A stretch of DNA of 64,000 nucleotides from CATOSP01 sp965197545 (GTDB taxonomy: Bacteria > Chloroflexota > Dehalococcoidia > Lucifugimonadales > UBA3495): contig CBDANJ010000008.1 of assembly GCA_965197545.1 (NCBI GenBank), positions 2,170,001 to 2,234,000 of the forward strand, in the 5' to 3' direction. The notes beneath the pieces are model-generated. The model did not search any database, was not told the DNA's origin, and was given only the letters and a program-made list of their open reading frames with translations. Shown here piece after piece: positions 52,886 to 62,438 of the stretch; position 1 is the stretch's first letter, and each line of letters opens with the position of its first letter. The position numbers and the translations under genes were made by a program.

Positions 52886-53365
52886 GTGAACGTACCCGAA
52901 CACACCTTCAGCACATGGATCCTATACTGCGCATTCTACGTCTGTGGATTCGCTGTCCTGTGTTTGACTGCCGTTTGGAGTCTGGAGGGCTGGGATGCTA
53001 AGATTGTAATTCCCATGTTGGCCAACGTCACGAATGGGTCTATCGGAATTGGCCTTTCGGCGGCGCTCACATGGGAGATAGGACGGTATGTGATGGTACT
53101 TGCAGCAATGTTGAAACGGAAACTCGAGGAGGAGGCCCGACAAAGAAGGATTGCGGCGGAAACCCGTTTGAATGAGCTTCGAGAGGAAGGCCGAGTGGAA
53201 GGCCGCCAAGAGGGACGCCAGGAAGGACGTAAAGAAGGGCTTCTAGCCATGCAGGAAGCATGGGAAGCGTGGAACTTCAGGCGTCTGGACGCTGAGGCGA
53301 ACGGACGTCCCTTCACTGAACCCCCGCCATCGCGAGAGCGATTAAACTCGAACGGTGCAACCTAG
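52886..53365 (+). CDS. Membrane protein with a charged EGRxEGR repeat tail
   Basis: 159 residues, GTG start. Two membrane helices (about 11-31 and 44-62) are followed by a basic-acidic coiled-coil (KRKLEEEARQRRIAAETRLNELREE). Then come GRVEGRQEGRQEGRKEG repeats and a proline-rich end. No family recognised. The repeat region probably forms a long charged helix in the cytoplasm. It stands alone between divergent and convergent neighbours. Confidence 0.55.
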   Translation: MNVPEHTFSTWILYCAFYVCGFAVLCLTAVWSLEGWDAKIVIPMLANVTNGSIGIGLSAALTWEIGRYVMVLAAMLKRKLEEEARQRRIAAETRLNELREEGRVEGRQEGRQEGRKEGLLAMQEAWEAWNFRRLDAEANGRPFTEPPPSRERLNSNGAT

Positions 53366-53434
53366 ACTCCGGCTCCCCTCGGCGTTTAGCTGTTTAACCT
53401 CGACGTTGTGGTGTGTTGGGTCCCGAGATGAGCC

Positions 53435-54850
53435 TCACGAAACCGGGGGCCGGTGGTGCGCCCAGGGCCTCGCCCCCTCGAACGCCGCCGACGCCTGTAA
53501 GACCCGCGCTTCCGAACCGTGCGGCCCGATTATGTGCAATCCGATCGGCATACCATCCGCCGAAAACCCGCACGGTACGCTGGACGCCGTCTGCCCCGTC
53601 ATGTTGATCGGGAAAGTGAACGGCAGGAATCCCCAGAAGGGGTCAACTTCCTTACCCCCAATGACCGATGGCCGCTGTTCTATGGGGAACGCCGGCACCG
53701 CCATGGTGGGTGTGACCAATAGGTCGAACTCGTCGAAGAGATATTCCATCTGCCGTCGTAGCTGGTCCACTCTCAACAACGCCCTGGAAAGGTCCGGACC
53801 GGTGACTGTAGCGCCGTACTCAAATGTCCGTTGCCCGTAGTAGGTGAAATCCTCCCACCGTTCCTCAATCAGGTGGCCGTAGGACGTGTATGAAGCGGTG
53901 GAGAACACGGTCCAAAAAGCCTCGAATGGGTCCTCGATGACGATCCCAGCTTCCTCCACCTGGGCTCCCAACTCCTGAAAGACCTGCACTGCGCCCTGAG
54001 TAACGTTGAGGACATCCGGGTCCACACCCGCATACCCCAGGTCCGGACTCCAGCCAATCCGCATCCCGGCAACCCCATCACTCAGGCCGCCGGAAAAGTT
54101 CGGTGGCGCGCTCTTGATGGATGTCACATCCCTGGCGTCAGGCCCGGCGAGCGCTTGAAGCAACAGCGCGTTGTCGGCCACCGTGCGCGACATGGGTCCG
54201 GACTGCGAGAAGTGGTTGGCGGAAGGACGGCCATACCCACCGTAGCGGGGCACTCGGCCCTGGGACGGCTTGATGCCGAATATTCCGCTGAAGCTGGCTG
54301 GTATCCTGATGGACCCGCCTCCGTCGCTGCCGGTGGCCAGGGTGCAGAGCCCCGACGCGAGAGCCGCCGCCGCGCCGCCGCTGGAACCGCCTGGCGTGCG
54401 CTCTGTGTTCCAGGGGTTCCGGCAGGCGTCTCCCAGCTTGTTCTCCGTGGTGCCCGAAAGTCCGAACTCGGGAGTGTTAGTCTTACCCAGCACGATCGCC
54501 CCGGCATTCCGGACCCGTTCGACTACCACCGAATCAACATCTGGCGTCCGGTCCGCAAACACCGCCGACCCCAGCGTGGTCGGGATTCCCTTGGTCATCT
54601 CAAGGTCTTTGATTGAGATTGGAATGCCGTGCAGGGGCCCCAGGGACTCCCCTTTCTGGACCGCTTCCTGGGCTATCCTGGCTTCTGCCATTGCTTGGTC
54701 GGCGCACAATGCGAGATAGGCGTTCAACTTGGGGTTATGTTCTTCTATCCGGTGGTAGAAAAGCTCCACCAACTCCACGATGGACACTTCTTTGGTGTCG
54801 ATAAGCCGCCTCAGCTCGGTGGCAGAGGCGAAAGCAAGTTCAGTCTCCAT
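53435..54850 (-). CDS. Amidase signature family hydrolase
   Basis: 471 residues with the Ser-Ser-Lys triad of the AS family: Lys81 (ISIKDLEMTKG), the cis-Ser in TPGGSSGGAAAALASG (about 156), and the nucleophile Ser180 in TGSDGGGSIRIPA. The C-terminal region, FLPFTFPINMTGQTASSVPCGFSADGMPIGLHIIG, is standard. It hydrolyses an amide (could be a GatA-like paralogue, but there is no gatB/gatC near). Divergent from the NAD-kinase-like gene. Confidence 0.9.
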   Translation of the reverse strand: METELAFASATELRRLIDTKEVSIVELVELFYHRIEEHNPKLNAYLALCADQAMAEARIAQEAVQKGESLGPLHGIPISIKDLEMTKGIPTTLGSAVFADRTPDVDSVVVERVRNAGAIVLGKTNTPEFGLSGTTENKLGDACRNPWNTERTPGGSSGGAAAALASGLCTLATGSDGGGSIRIPASFSGIFGIKPSQGRVPRYGGYGRPSANHFSQSGPMSRTVADNALLLQALAGPDARDVTSIKSAPPNFSGGLSDGVAGMRIGWSPDLGYAGVDPDVLNVTQGAVQVFQELGAQVEEAGIVIEDPFEAFWTVFSTASYTSYGHLIEERWEDFTYYGQRTFEYGATVTGPDLSRALLRVDQLRRQMEYLFDEFDLLVTPTMAVPAFPIEQRPSVIGGKEVDPFWGFLPFTFPINMTGQTASSVPCGFSADGMPIGLHIIGPHGSEARVLQASAAFEGARPWAHHRPPVS

Positions 54851-54944
54851 TGACGGTGGTCGTCTCCCTGTCTAGAATCCCGCTTATTATATCAGCCGGT
54901 ATCCGCCGGCACGGCGGTCCACCACCGCCCATGGGAGTATACAG

Positions 54945-55958
54945 TTGCCGCTAGTCGGAATCATCGCCAACCCCGCGGCCAGTAAGGATATCCGCAGGCT
55001 GGTAGCCCAAGGCCGCGTCGTGCCCGATTGGGAAAAGGTAAACATCGTAAAAAGGGCGCTGCTGGGCCTGGAAGCCGTGGGGATCGACCACGTGGTTGCG
55101 ATGCCAGACAGCTCCCAATTGGTCATGCGGGCCAGGGACGATCGGCAACTCAGCCTGAAACTGGACCTGCTGGAAATGCCCGCCTATTACACCGAAGGGG
55201 ATACGGTCCGCGCCGCAGGGCTCATGGAAGAGGCGGGTGTCGGCGCGTTAATTACCCTGGGAGGCGACGGGACCAACCGGGCAGTGGCCAGCGGAAGCTG
55301 CTCCATACCCATGGTCGCCATCTCCACCGGCACCAACAATGTTTTCCCCGTGATGATTGAAGGCACTCTGGCCGGGCTCGCAGCCGGACTCGTGGCGCGG
55401 GGGGAACTTCCTCTGGAACACGTAGCTCAGACCAGCAAAACGGTGCATGTTTACGTCGATGGTGAGTTCCGCGATATGGCGCTGGTGGATGTGGCCCTTT
55501 CCAGGGAGCGGTTTGTCGCAACGCGGGCCATCTGGGACATGAGCACCATTTTCGAGGTCTTCTTGACCAGGGCCGAGCCGAGCTCCATCGGACTATCGTC
55601 GGTTGGGGCGCGCCTCCAGCCCTTGTCAATAGCGGATGACGGCGGCCTTTATTACTGCATAGGCTCGGGCACAGGGGACGCCGGTAGAGACTCTAGCGCA
55701 ACTTCGGTACTGGCGCCCATAGCTCCGGGGATCATATCGCGCGTCCCGATAGCCAACTGGCGCACACTGGAGACGGGGGAGCGCGTATCCGTGGAGTCGC
55801 GCAACTGCACGGTGGCTCTGGACGGGGAACGGGCCTTCAGTGTCAACACGGGTCAGACCATCGGGATCGAGGTCCAGCGCAGCGGGCCCCCCGTGGTCCA
55901 GGTCGACGCGGCGTTAACGCTCGCCGCCCAGAGGGGAGTCTTCAACTTCGGCTCTTAG
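54945..55958 (+). CDS. AcoX-like ATP-NAD kinase family protein
   Basis: 337 residues. VGIIANPAASKDIRRLVAQG at the N-terminus and LITLGGDGTNRAVASGS (GGDGT phosphate loop) plus VAISTGTNNVFP identify the NAD-kinase/diacylglycerol-kinase superfamily; the overall layout is that of AcoX, encoded in acetoin clusters. The start is a TTG with GGGAG 8 bases upstream. There is no acetoin dehydrogenase nearby. Function uncertain. Confidence 0.8.
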   Translation: MPLVGIIANPAASKDIRRLVAQGRVVPDWEKVNIVKRALLGLEAVGIDHVVAMPDSSQLVMRARDDRQLSLKLDLLEMPAYYTEGDTVRAAGLMEEAGVGALITLGGDGTNRAVASGSCSIPMVAISTGTNNVFPVMIEGTLAGLAAGLVARGELPLEHVAQTSKTVHVYVDGEFRDMALVDVALSRERFVATRAIWDMSTIFEVFLTRAEPSSIGLSSVGARLQPLSIADDGGLYYCIGSGTGDAGRDSSATSVLAPIAPGIISRVPIANWRTLETGERVSVESRNCTVALDGERAFSVNTGQTIGIEVQRSGPPVVQVDAALTLAAQRGVFNFGS

Positions 55959-56009
55959 ACTCGGCCCTCCTCCCCTTCATTCAGCTAGGGACTCCCCCTG
56001 GAGAAATGT

Positions 56010-56747
56010 TTGCTTACTGGCATGGAACTTGCCATCGTCCTGTTCATCGTGTTCGTGGGCGCGACGGTAATGGGCACCCTGGGATTCGGCTGCGGCCTGG
56101 TCGTAGCTCCAGTGTTATTGCTGTTCGTGGAGCCTCAAGAAGGGGTGGTGATCGTCAACGGGCTGATCGGCGTCCTGGTGGGGATCATCGTAGTCCGCAC
56201 TCGTAAACACGTACAGATGAGGTTGGTGGGGCCGATGTCCGTAGCGGGGATGGTGGGAGTGCCCTTCGGCGCGCTGATGCTGGCCAACTTTGCTCCCGCC
56301 GCCCTGCGCGTCTTGATCGGGTTATTGATCCTTGCGGTGGGCGTACTCACCTTGTTTAACATACAGTTGCCGATGGTAAAAAGGCCGTTTGCCGGTCCGG
56401 TTATAGGGTTCCTGACGTCGCTGTCCATCACGACACTGAGCATCGGGGGGCCGCTCGTCGCGATTTACGCCGTGGCCCAGGAGTGGCCGGCCCAGACGGT
56501 CCGCACCACGCTGGCCTTCTTCTTCCTGGTCTCTTACCTGACCGGGTTCGTCTTCTATGCGTGGTCTGGGTTGGTGGACCTGCAAACGGTGGCAAACATC
56601 GGCGTGTTGGTACCCGCGTTGGCCGTGGGGTTAGTCGTAGCGCATTTCCTGGTACGCCTCATCGACCAGCGCGTGTTCCGCTATGCGGTCGTGACCCTGG
56701 TCATCGCAGGCAGCATGTCGCTGCTGGGGCGGGAGGTAATCGGATAA
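56010..56747 (+). CDS. TauE/SafE-family sulfite/organosulfonate exporter
   Basis: 245 residues with seven or eight hydrophobic segments. MELAIVLFIVFVGATVMGTLGFGCGLV at the start and PVIGFLTSLSITTLSIGGPLVAIYA in the middle are the two inverted-repeat glycine-rich motifs of the family. Inner membrane. The start is TTG 56010 (GGAG six bases before) or ATG 56022. Starts about 50 bp after the NAD-kinase-like gene, same strand. Confidence 0.85.
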   Translation: MLTGMELAIVLFIVFVGATVMGTLGFGCGLVVAPVLLLFVEPQEGVVIVNGLIGVLVGIIVVRTRKHVQMRLVGPMSVAGMVGVPFGALMLANFAPAALRVLIGLLILAVGVLTLFNIQLPMVKRPFAGPVIGFLTSLSITTLSIGGPLVAIYAVAQEWPAQTVRTTLAFFFLVSYLTGFVFYAWSGLVDLQTVANIGVLVPALAVGLVVAHFLVRLIDQRVFRYAVVTLVIAGSMSLLGREVIG

Positions 56748-56759
56748 TATCCGGCCGGT

Positions 56760-57680
56760 CTACTCGCTCAGGTCGTGGTAGGCGGCCAGCGCCGCGGTGA
56801 TCCCGTCACCGACGGCCGCGCCCAACTGCCGGGTGGAGTCGGCCCTGGCATCGCCGCAGGCGTAGAGCCCTGGGACTTTTGTCCGCATGTGGATGTCAGT
56901 GTAGACGTGGCCCAGCGGGTCCAACTCCACCAGACCCTTCAGATAGTCGGTCTGGGGATGGAAGCCCACGTAGACGAACGCTCCGGCTGTAGGATAATCG
57001 TAGACCTCCTCGCTCTTGAGGTCCTTGACTCGGGTGGCTTCCAGGGCTTCGTTGCCAACGAACTCCTCAACGACGTGGCTCCAGAGGAACTTGAAGTTGG
57101 GCCGGGCAAACGCACGTTCCTGGAGTACCTTGGTGGCCCGCAATTCATCACGGCGGTGGATCACGGTGACCGAGTTGACGATGCCGCTGAGGTACAGACC
57201 TTCGTCGATCGCCGAGTCGCCGCCACCGATGACCACCACATCCTGCCCACGGAAGAAGTTCCCATCGCAAACGGCGCAGTAGGAGACGCCCCGGCCGGCA
57301 TATTCGTCTTCACCTGGTGCGCCCAGCTTGTTGTGGGCGCCGCCCGTGGCTATGATGATGGAGCGGGTGGTGAACTCTCCATCGTCGGTGCGGACCAGCT
57401 TCACCGGCTGGTCCAGGCCATCCAGACTCTCCACTTCGGCGTATTCGATCTGGGCCCCGAAGCGTATCGTCTGGGCCTCCATGTCGATGGCCAACTCGGG
57501 ACCTTTGACTCCCTTCGGGAACCCGGGGTAGTTTTCGATTTCGTCGGTGATCAGCAACTGTCCGCCGGGGCCAAGGCTCTCCAGGATGAGGGTCTTGAGC
57601 ATCGCCCTGGTTGTGTAAAGCCCGGCGGCCAAGCCCGCAGCCCCTGCGCCGAGGATAATCGTGTCGAATTCCGCTTCCAT
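56760..57680 (-). CDS. trxB: Thioredoxin-disulfide reductase
   Basis: 306 residues, normal TrxB length. FAD site IILGAGAAGLAAGLYTTR (8-25), redox pair Cys135/Cys138 in SYCAVCDG, NADPH site VVVIGGGDSAIDEGLYL with HRRDELRA, and the C-terminal FAD motif YACGDARADSTRQ. It reduces thioredoxin with NADPH and could serve the two thioredoxin-fold proteins at 14 kb. Next gene upstream on this strand is a sugar epimerase, 36 bp away. Confidence 0.92.
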   Translation of the reverse strand: MEAEFDTIILGAGAAGLAAGLYTTRAMLKTLILESLGPGGQLLITDEIENYPGFPKGVKGPELAIDMEAQTIRFGAQIEYAEVESLDGLDQPVKLVRTDDGEFTTRSIIIATGGAHNKLGAPGEDEYAGRGVSYCAVCDGNFFRGQDVVVIGGGDSAIDEGLYLSGIVNSVTVIHRRDELRATKVLQERAFARPNFKFLWSHVVEEFVGNEALEATRVKDLKSEEVYDYPTAGAFVYVGFHPQTDYLKGLVELDPLGHVYTDIHMRTKVPGLYACGDARADSTRQLGAAVGDGITAALAAYHDLSE

Positions 57681-57715
57681 ATTGAAAGGACGCCCCCTGT
57701 ATGCTTAGGTGTCGT

Positions 57716-58666
57716 CTATCCTTCCGCCCGGACCCCACTACGGAAGTATTCTACTGTCTGGCGCAACCCGTCGTCCAGACTGGTCAATGGCCGCCAACCC
57801 AGCTCTTTGGCCGCCTTGCTCGAATCTAGGCTAATCCCGAAAACGTCCCCGGGCCGCGATGGACCATGTTCTGGCCCCCACCGGTACCCGATTATACTCT
57901 TCAGAGACTCGAATACCTCGTTAACGCTGGTCATTTCCCCGGAGCCGATGTTAAACGCCTGGGAGTCACCCCGTTCTATGGCGCAGAGATTCGCGTCGAC
58001 CACGTCATCCACATAAACGTAGTCGCGGGCCTGGGCGCCGTCTCCGAATATGGTGGGCTGTCTTCCCTCCAGCATGGTCTGGGAGAAAATTGCCACGACA
58101 CCCGACTCGCCGCTGGGGTCCTGGCGCGGCCCGTAAACGTTGCCGTAGCGCAGTATGGTGTAGTTTAGCTGGTAGAGCCTGTGATAAAGCTCCAGGTAGA
58201 GTTCCGCCACATATTTGGATGTCCCATAGGGCGACATCGGTTCTATGGCATGGTCCTCAAGGCATGGGTTGTACTCCGGATCGCCGTAGAGCGCGCCTCC
58301 GGTGGAAGAGTAGATAAACTTGTCGATGCCGTAGAGACGCGCCGCCTCCAGCAGCCGGAGCGTTCCCCCAACATTGACGTTGGCATCCAGTATGGGGTCC
58401 TTGGTGGAAGCGGGTACGCTGGCCTGGGCCGCGAGGTGAAAGACCAACTCCGGTTGCTCCCGGTGGATTACCTCGGCGACCGAGCGGTCGGTAATATCCC
58501 CGTGGTGAAATTTGGCCGCCGGGTTCACGTTCCTCAGCTTCCCAGCGCTCAAGTTGTCCAGCACCAACACCCGGTAGCCAAGCGTGAGTAACCGGTCTAC
58601 CAGATGGGACCCGATAAACCCCGCTCCCCCTGTGACCAGGGCCGTTCTGCCCTTTCCCTCAGACAA
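57716..58666 (-). CDS. NAD-dependent nucleotide-sugar epimerase/dehydratase (GalE-like SDR)
   Basis: 316 residues, extended SDR. TALVTGGAGFIGSHLVDRLL (NAD loop), LDNLSAGKLRNVNP, FHLAAQASVPAS, YSSTGGALYG, and catalytic Tyr-Lys in SPYGTSKYVAELYL; RYGNVYGPRQDPSGESGVVAIF is the UDP-sugar region. Typical of UDP-glucose 4-epimerase-like enzymes for cell-surface sugars. The start is a TTG with GAGGGG upstream. Confidence 0.88.
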   Translation of the reverse strand: MSEGKGRTALVTGGAGFIGSHLVDRLLTLGYRVLVLDNLSAGKLRNVNPAAKFHHGDITDRSVAEVIHREQPELVFHLAAQASVPASTKDPILDANVNVGGTLRLLEAARLYGIDKFIYSSTGGALYGDPEYNPCLEDHAIEPMSPYGTSKYVAELYLELYHRLYQLNYTILRYGNVYGPRQDPSGESGVVAIFSQTMLEGRQPTIFGDGAQARDYVYVDDVVDANLCAIERGDSQAFNIGSGEMTSVNEVFESLKSIIGYRWGPEHGPSRPGDVFGISLDSSKAAKELGWRPLTSLDDGLRQTVEYFRSGVRAEG

Positions 58667-58824
58667 TCCTCATCCCCTCGTTGGCGCGTCTGTGGAATCA
58701 ACCGCCATGATAAGCCCAAGGCCAGCATAGCACAATGGGACTGTCTGGCCCCACCGCCCCTTGTATGATAGAGTGGCATCCGACCGCACCGGTCGTTTCC
58801 TGACCATCTCAAGGAGAAGAGGAC

Positions 58825-59721
58825 ATGCCCGAACAGATAGGATTTATTGGCCTGGGAATTATGGGAAAACCGATGGCGAAGAACCTGCTCAAAGCCGGTT
58901 ACTCGCTGACCGTCTACGACATCGTGGGTGAACCCGTCGAGGAACTGGTCACAGAAGGGGCCACCGGCGCATCGTCCAACAAGGAAGTTGCGGAGAGCGC
59001 CAATACCATCATTACGATGGTTCCAGATTCAGCCGATTCGGAAGCGGCCATCCTTGGCGGCAATGGAGTGCTGGAAGGCGCGAAACCCGGCTCGGTGGTT
59101 ATCGATATGAGCTCCATCGCCCCGCTGGTATCCCAAAGGATAGCCGCGGAATGCGCCACGAAAGGAGTGGAGATGCTGGACGCCCCTGTCAGCGGCGGCG
59201 AACCGGGCGCGATCAACGCCACCCTGGCCATCATGGTTGGCGGCAAGCAAGAGGTCTTTGACAAGCACTTCGACCTCCTCAAGACCATGGGCGCCAACGT
59301 AGTGCTCACCGGCGGCGTCGGGGCCGGCGGCGTGACCAAGCTGGCCAACCAGATATGCGTCGCCGCCAACATCGAGGCATTGAGCGAGGCGATGGTGTTG
59401 GCTCAGAAGGCGGGCGTAGACCCTGAGAAGGTCTTCAATGCGATCCGCGGCGGATTGGCTGGCAGCGCGGTCATGGAGGCCAAGGGCCCCATGATGCTAG
59501 ACCGCAACTTCCGGCCCGGGTTCCGCATCCGCCTGCACCAAAAGGACCTGCGCAACGTGCTCCAGACCGGACAGGAGTTGAACGTGCCACTGCCCGTAAC
59601 GGCCCTCTTGCAGCAGATGTTGGGATCGCTGGTCAACGACGGCGAGGCCGACAACGACCACGCGGCCATCCTTCACTTCATAGAAGGTCTGGCGAAGGTG
59701 GAAGTCAAACGAGGCGGCTAG
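58825..59721 (+). CDS. 2-hydroxy-3-oxopropionate reductase-like (GarR/beta-HAD)
   Basis: 298 residues. GFIGLGIMGKPMAKNLLKAGYSLTVYD (NAD(P) loop), substrate loop DAPVSGGEPGA, and catalytic Lys in GGVGAGGVTKLANQI. Matches the beta-hydroxyacid dehydrogenase family (tartronate semialdehyde reductase, 3-hydroxyisobutyrate dehydrogenase). It reduces or oxidises a small 3-hydroxy acid in the cytoplasm. AAGGAG precedes ATG. Convergent with the crotonase gene. Confidence 0.9.
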   Translation: MPEQIGFIGLGIMGKPMAKNLLKAGYSLTVYDIVGEPVEELVTEGATGASSNKEVAESANTIITMVPDSADSEAAILGGNGVLEGAKPGSVVIDMSSIAPLVSQRIAAECATKGVEMLDAPVSGGEPGAINATLAIMVGGKQEVFDKHFDLLKTMGANVVLTGGVGAGGVTKLANQICVAANIEALSEAMVLAQKAGVDPEKVFNAIRGGLAGSAVMEAKGPMMLDRNFRPGFRIRLHQKDLRNVLQTGQELNVPLPVTALLQQMLGSLVNDGEADNDHAAILHFIEGLAKVEVKRGG

Positions 59722-59743
59722 AGATACCGGCTAGCAATTTCAG

Positions 59744-60568
59744 CTAAAGGTCTTTGAACCGGGCGTCGCGCCAGGCCAGACCAGCCCGCAGGCCACCTTC
59801 CCTGACGGCTTCGCTGAACCCCTGTTGCTCCGGCTCGGTGCTGATATCGAACTGGGTCATCAGTTCCAGGTTGTGTTGAATCGCCGTCAACATTCCCATC
59901 GCTTCCAGCGCCCGGTTCACGGAAATCTTGGTGTTCTTGATTCCCACCCGGGAGATCAGGGAAATCTTCCGGGCGATCCTCTCGCACTCCGCCATCAAAT
60001 TATCGTGGGGCACGACGCGGCCAACCATCCCCAAACGAGCCGCTTCATGGGCGTCGATAGTGTCTCCGGTCAGCAGAAGTTCCTTGGCCCGCGCCAACCC
60101 TACGCTATAGGGCGTGATAAGAAATGGAGCGCCCAGCCCGACGCGGATCTCAGGCTCTCCCAGCACCGCCCGCTCCGACGCTATCTTGACGTCACACACC
60201 TGCACCAACTCGCAAGCCCCGGCCAACGCGTAACCGTTGACGGCGGCGATCACCGGCTTGCTCAGGTTCCAGATCATCAAGAACGTATCGATGTGGCTCT
60301 TCAGCCGCGACCGCCGTTCGTCGGGAGGACTCGAATGAGGCTCGTCAGGTTCCGGCGAACCAGGGTCCAGATCGAACCCCGCGGAAAAGGCCCGTCCGGC
60401 TCCCGTGAGGATCACCACGCGAATCTCCGGATCGACTTCTACGACCTCCAACGCCTCGCGCAGTTCGGCCATCAACAGCGGGCTCAGGGCATTGAGCTTC
60501 TCGGGCCGGTTAAGCGTCAGATAGCAAATGCTGCCGGAGACCTCGTACTTCAGGCACTGAAAGTCCAA
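59744..60568 (-). CDS. Enoyl-CoA hydratase/isomerase
   Basis: 274 residues from the TTG at 60568, which has AGGAGA six bases upstream; another TTG at 60610 overlaps the cyclophilin gene. Crotonase motifs: AGRAFSAGFDLDPG, NGYALAGACELVQVCDVKIASERAVLGEPEIRVGLGAPFLITPYSVG. Here the PEI.VG Glu is kept, unlike the crotonase at 5061. It hydrates enoyl-CoA thioesters or isomerises them. Confidence 0.88.
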   Translation of the reverse strand: MDFQCLKYEVSGSICYLTLNRPEKLNALSPLLMAELREALEVVEVDPEIRVVILTGAGRAFSAGFDLDPGSPEPDEPHSSPPDERRSRLKSHIDTFLMIWNLSKPVIAAVNGYALAGACELVQVCDVKIASERAVLGEPEIRVGLGAPFLITPYSVGLARAKELLLTGDTIDAHEAARLGMVGRVVPHDNLMAECERIARKISLISRVGIKNTKISVNRALEAMGMLTAIQHNLELMTQFDISTEPEQQGFSEAVREGGLRAGLAWRDARFKDL

Positions 60569-60593
60569 TGGATGTCTCCTAGCCTTTCCGGGG

Positions 60594-61442
<849 letters not shown>

Positions 61443-61537
61443 GTTTCGTCCTCGTCTCGCCATGTGATGGTAGTGGGTTAGCCGGTCAGTATCCGGAAAG
61501 CACCAAAATCAACGTTCCCCACCTAGTAGCTGGAACC

Positions 61538-61903
61538 CTACGTTGCCAACGGTGGAGAGCCTATGAACAATATCAGCCCTTCCCACTCGCCTTCCAAGCT
61601 GTAAAGCGCCAAGTCCTCCAGCGCATCAAGGATATCCCCGACCGGCGTCGAAGATTGGATTACGACCATGCCCGGCATCGTGACTCCGGCTCGAATGCGG
61701 GCGTTCGCATAGGCCGTCATACTAGATACGTCTCGTGTGACTATGATCCGGTCGTTCTCTGCTGCCCACTCAAGTATCATCCGGTCGTCCGTGGCTGTCA
61801 GACCGACGGCACGAACACTTGTGATGTCAACCGACGGCAGTCGTTCTCTAAGCGCCTCCAAGAGATACGATTCAAGGTTCTCGTCGGCCAGAAATCTCGC
61901 CAA
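61538..61903 (-). CDS. DUF5615 PIN-like toxin
   Basis: 121 residues: MARFLADENLESYLLEALRERLPSVDITSVR, ADDRxILEWAAENDRIIVTRDVSSM (as TATDDRMILEWA..), then GVTMPGMVVIQ. The acidic D-E pair at the N-terminus and TRD are the PIN-like active-site residues of Mut7-C/DUF5615 proteins. It pairs with the DUF433 gene seven bp upstream, a recognised toxin-antitoxin arrangement. Both seem intact, unlike the modules at 45-47 kb. Confidence 0.83.
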   Translation of the reverse strand: MARFLADENLESYLLEALRERLPSVDITSVRAVGLTATDDRMILEWAAENDRIIVTRDVSSMTAYANARIRAGVTMPGMVVIQSSTPVGDILDALEDLALYSLEGEWEGLILFIGSPPLAT

Positions 61904-61909
61904 TGTTCC

Positions 61910-62251
61910 CTAATTGCCCGTGTGGGACTCGGCCCGTTTTCTCAAAGCTTCCCTCCAATTCTTGGGAACCCGTCCTTGGGCTTCCATCACTAATCGCCAA
62001 TCTTCCTCTCGTTGACGCAACTCGTCCAAATAGGCATCAACTTGCCTTCGGTGGCGAAGCCAAAACCCGATTACTGAGTACACGTCCCCCAGGCTCAACC
62101 TGAAGCCTTCTGCTATGCGCTCTGGGGTCTCGGAGCGCATCGCGAAGGCTTCCACAACGGTCTTAAGAGTAACTCTGGTGTCAGCGACACGGGCGACGCC
62201 GTCGATATCCGTAGTTATCGGCGGTATTTCTGGCAACAGGTCCAGGTCCAT
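61910..62251 (-). CDS. DUF433 family antitoxin
   Basis: 113 residues from ATG 62251, which has GGAGA seven bases upstream; a longer open frame (to 62365) adds 38 unrelated residues. DIDGVARVADTRVTLKTVVEAFAMRSETPERIAEGFRLSLGDVYSVIGFWLRH is the DUF433 winged-helix pattern. It would bind DNA at its own promoter and neutralise the DUF5615 partner. Confidence 0.82.
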   Translation of the reverse strand: MDLDLLPEIPPITTDIDGVARVADTRVTLKTVVEAFAMRSETPERIAEGFRLSLGDVYSVIGFWLRHRRQVDAYLDELRQREEDWRLVMEAQGRVPKNWREALRKRAESHTGN

Positions 62252-62438
62252 GCGAGATTCTCCAATCAGTCGACACTTGCGTGGCTTCGTGTTTATGGGA
62301 TGGACATATACGCGATAGAAATCTGCGCCGTTCCAGGACGAATGATAACCTTCGACCTCTTCCATCTCAAGTGCAGTAGACCTGGACGGAGGGGTTCCAA
62401 CCCTTAGAGAAGAGATGACCCGGATATGGGTGAAAATC

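Noticed and set aside
56775..58016. 413-codon plus-strand frame opposite trxB and the epimerase
   Set aside because: It spans two well-supported minus-strand genes and shows no family motif.
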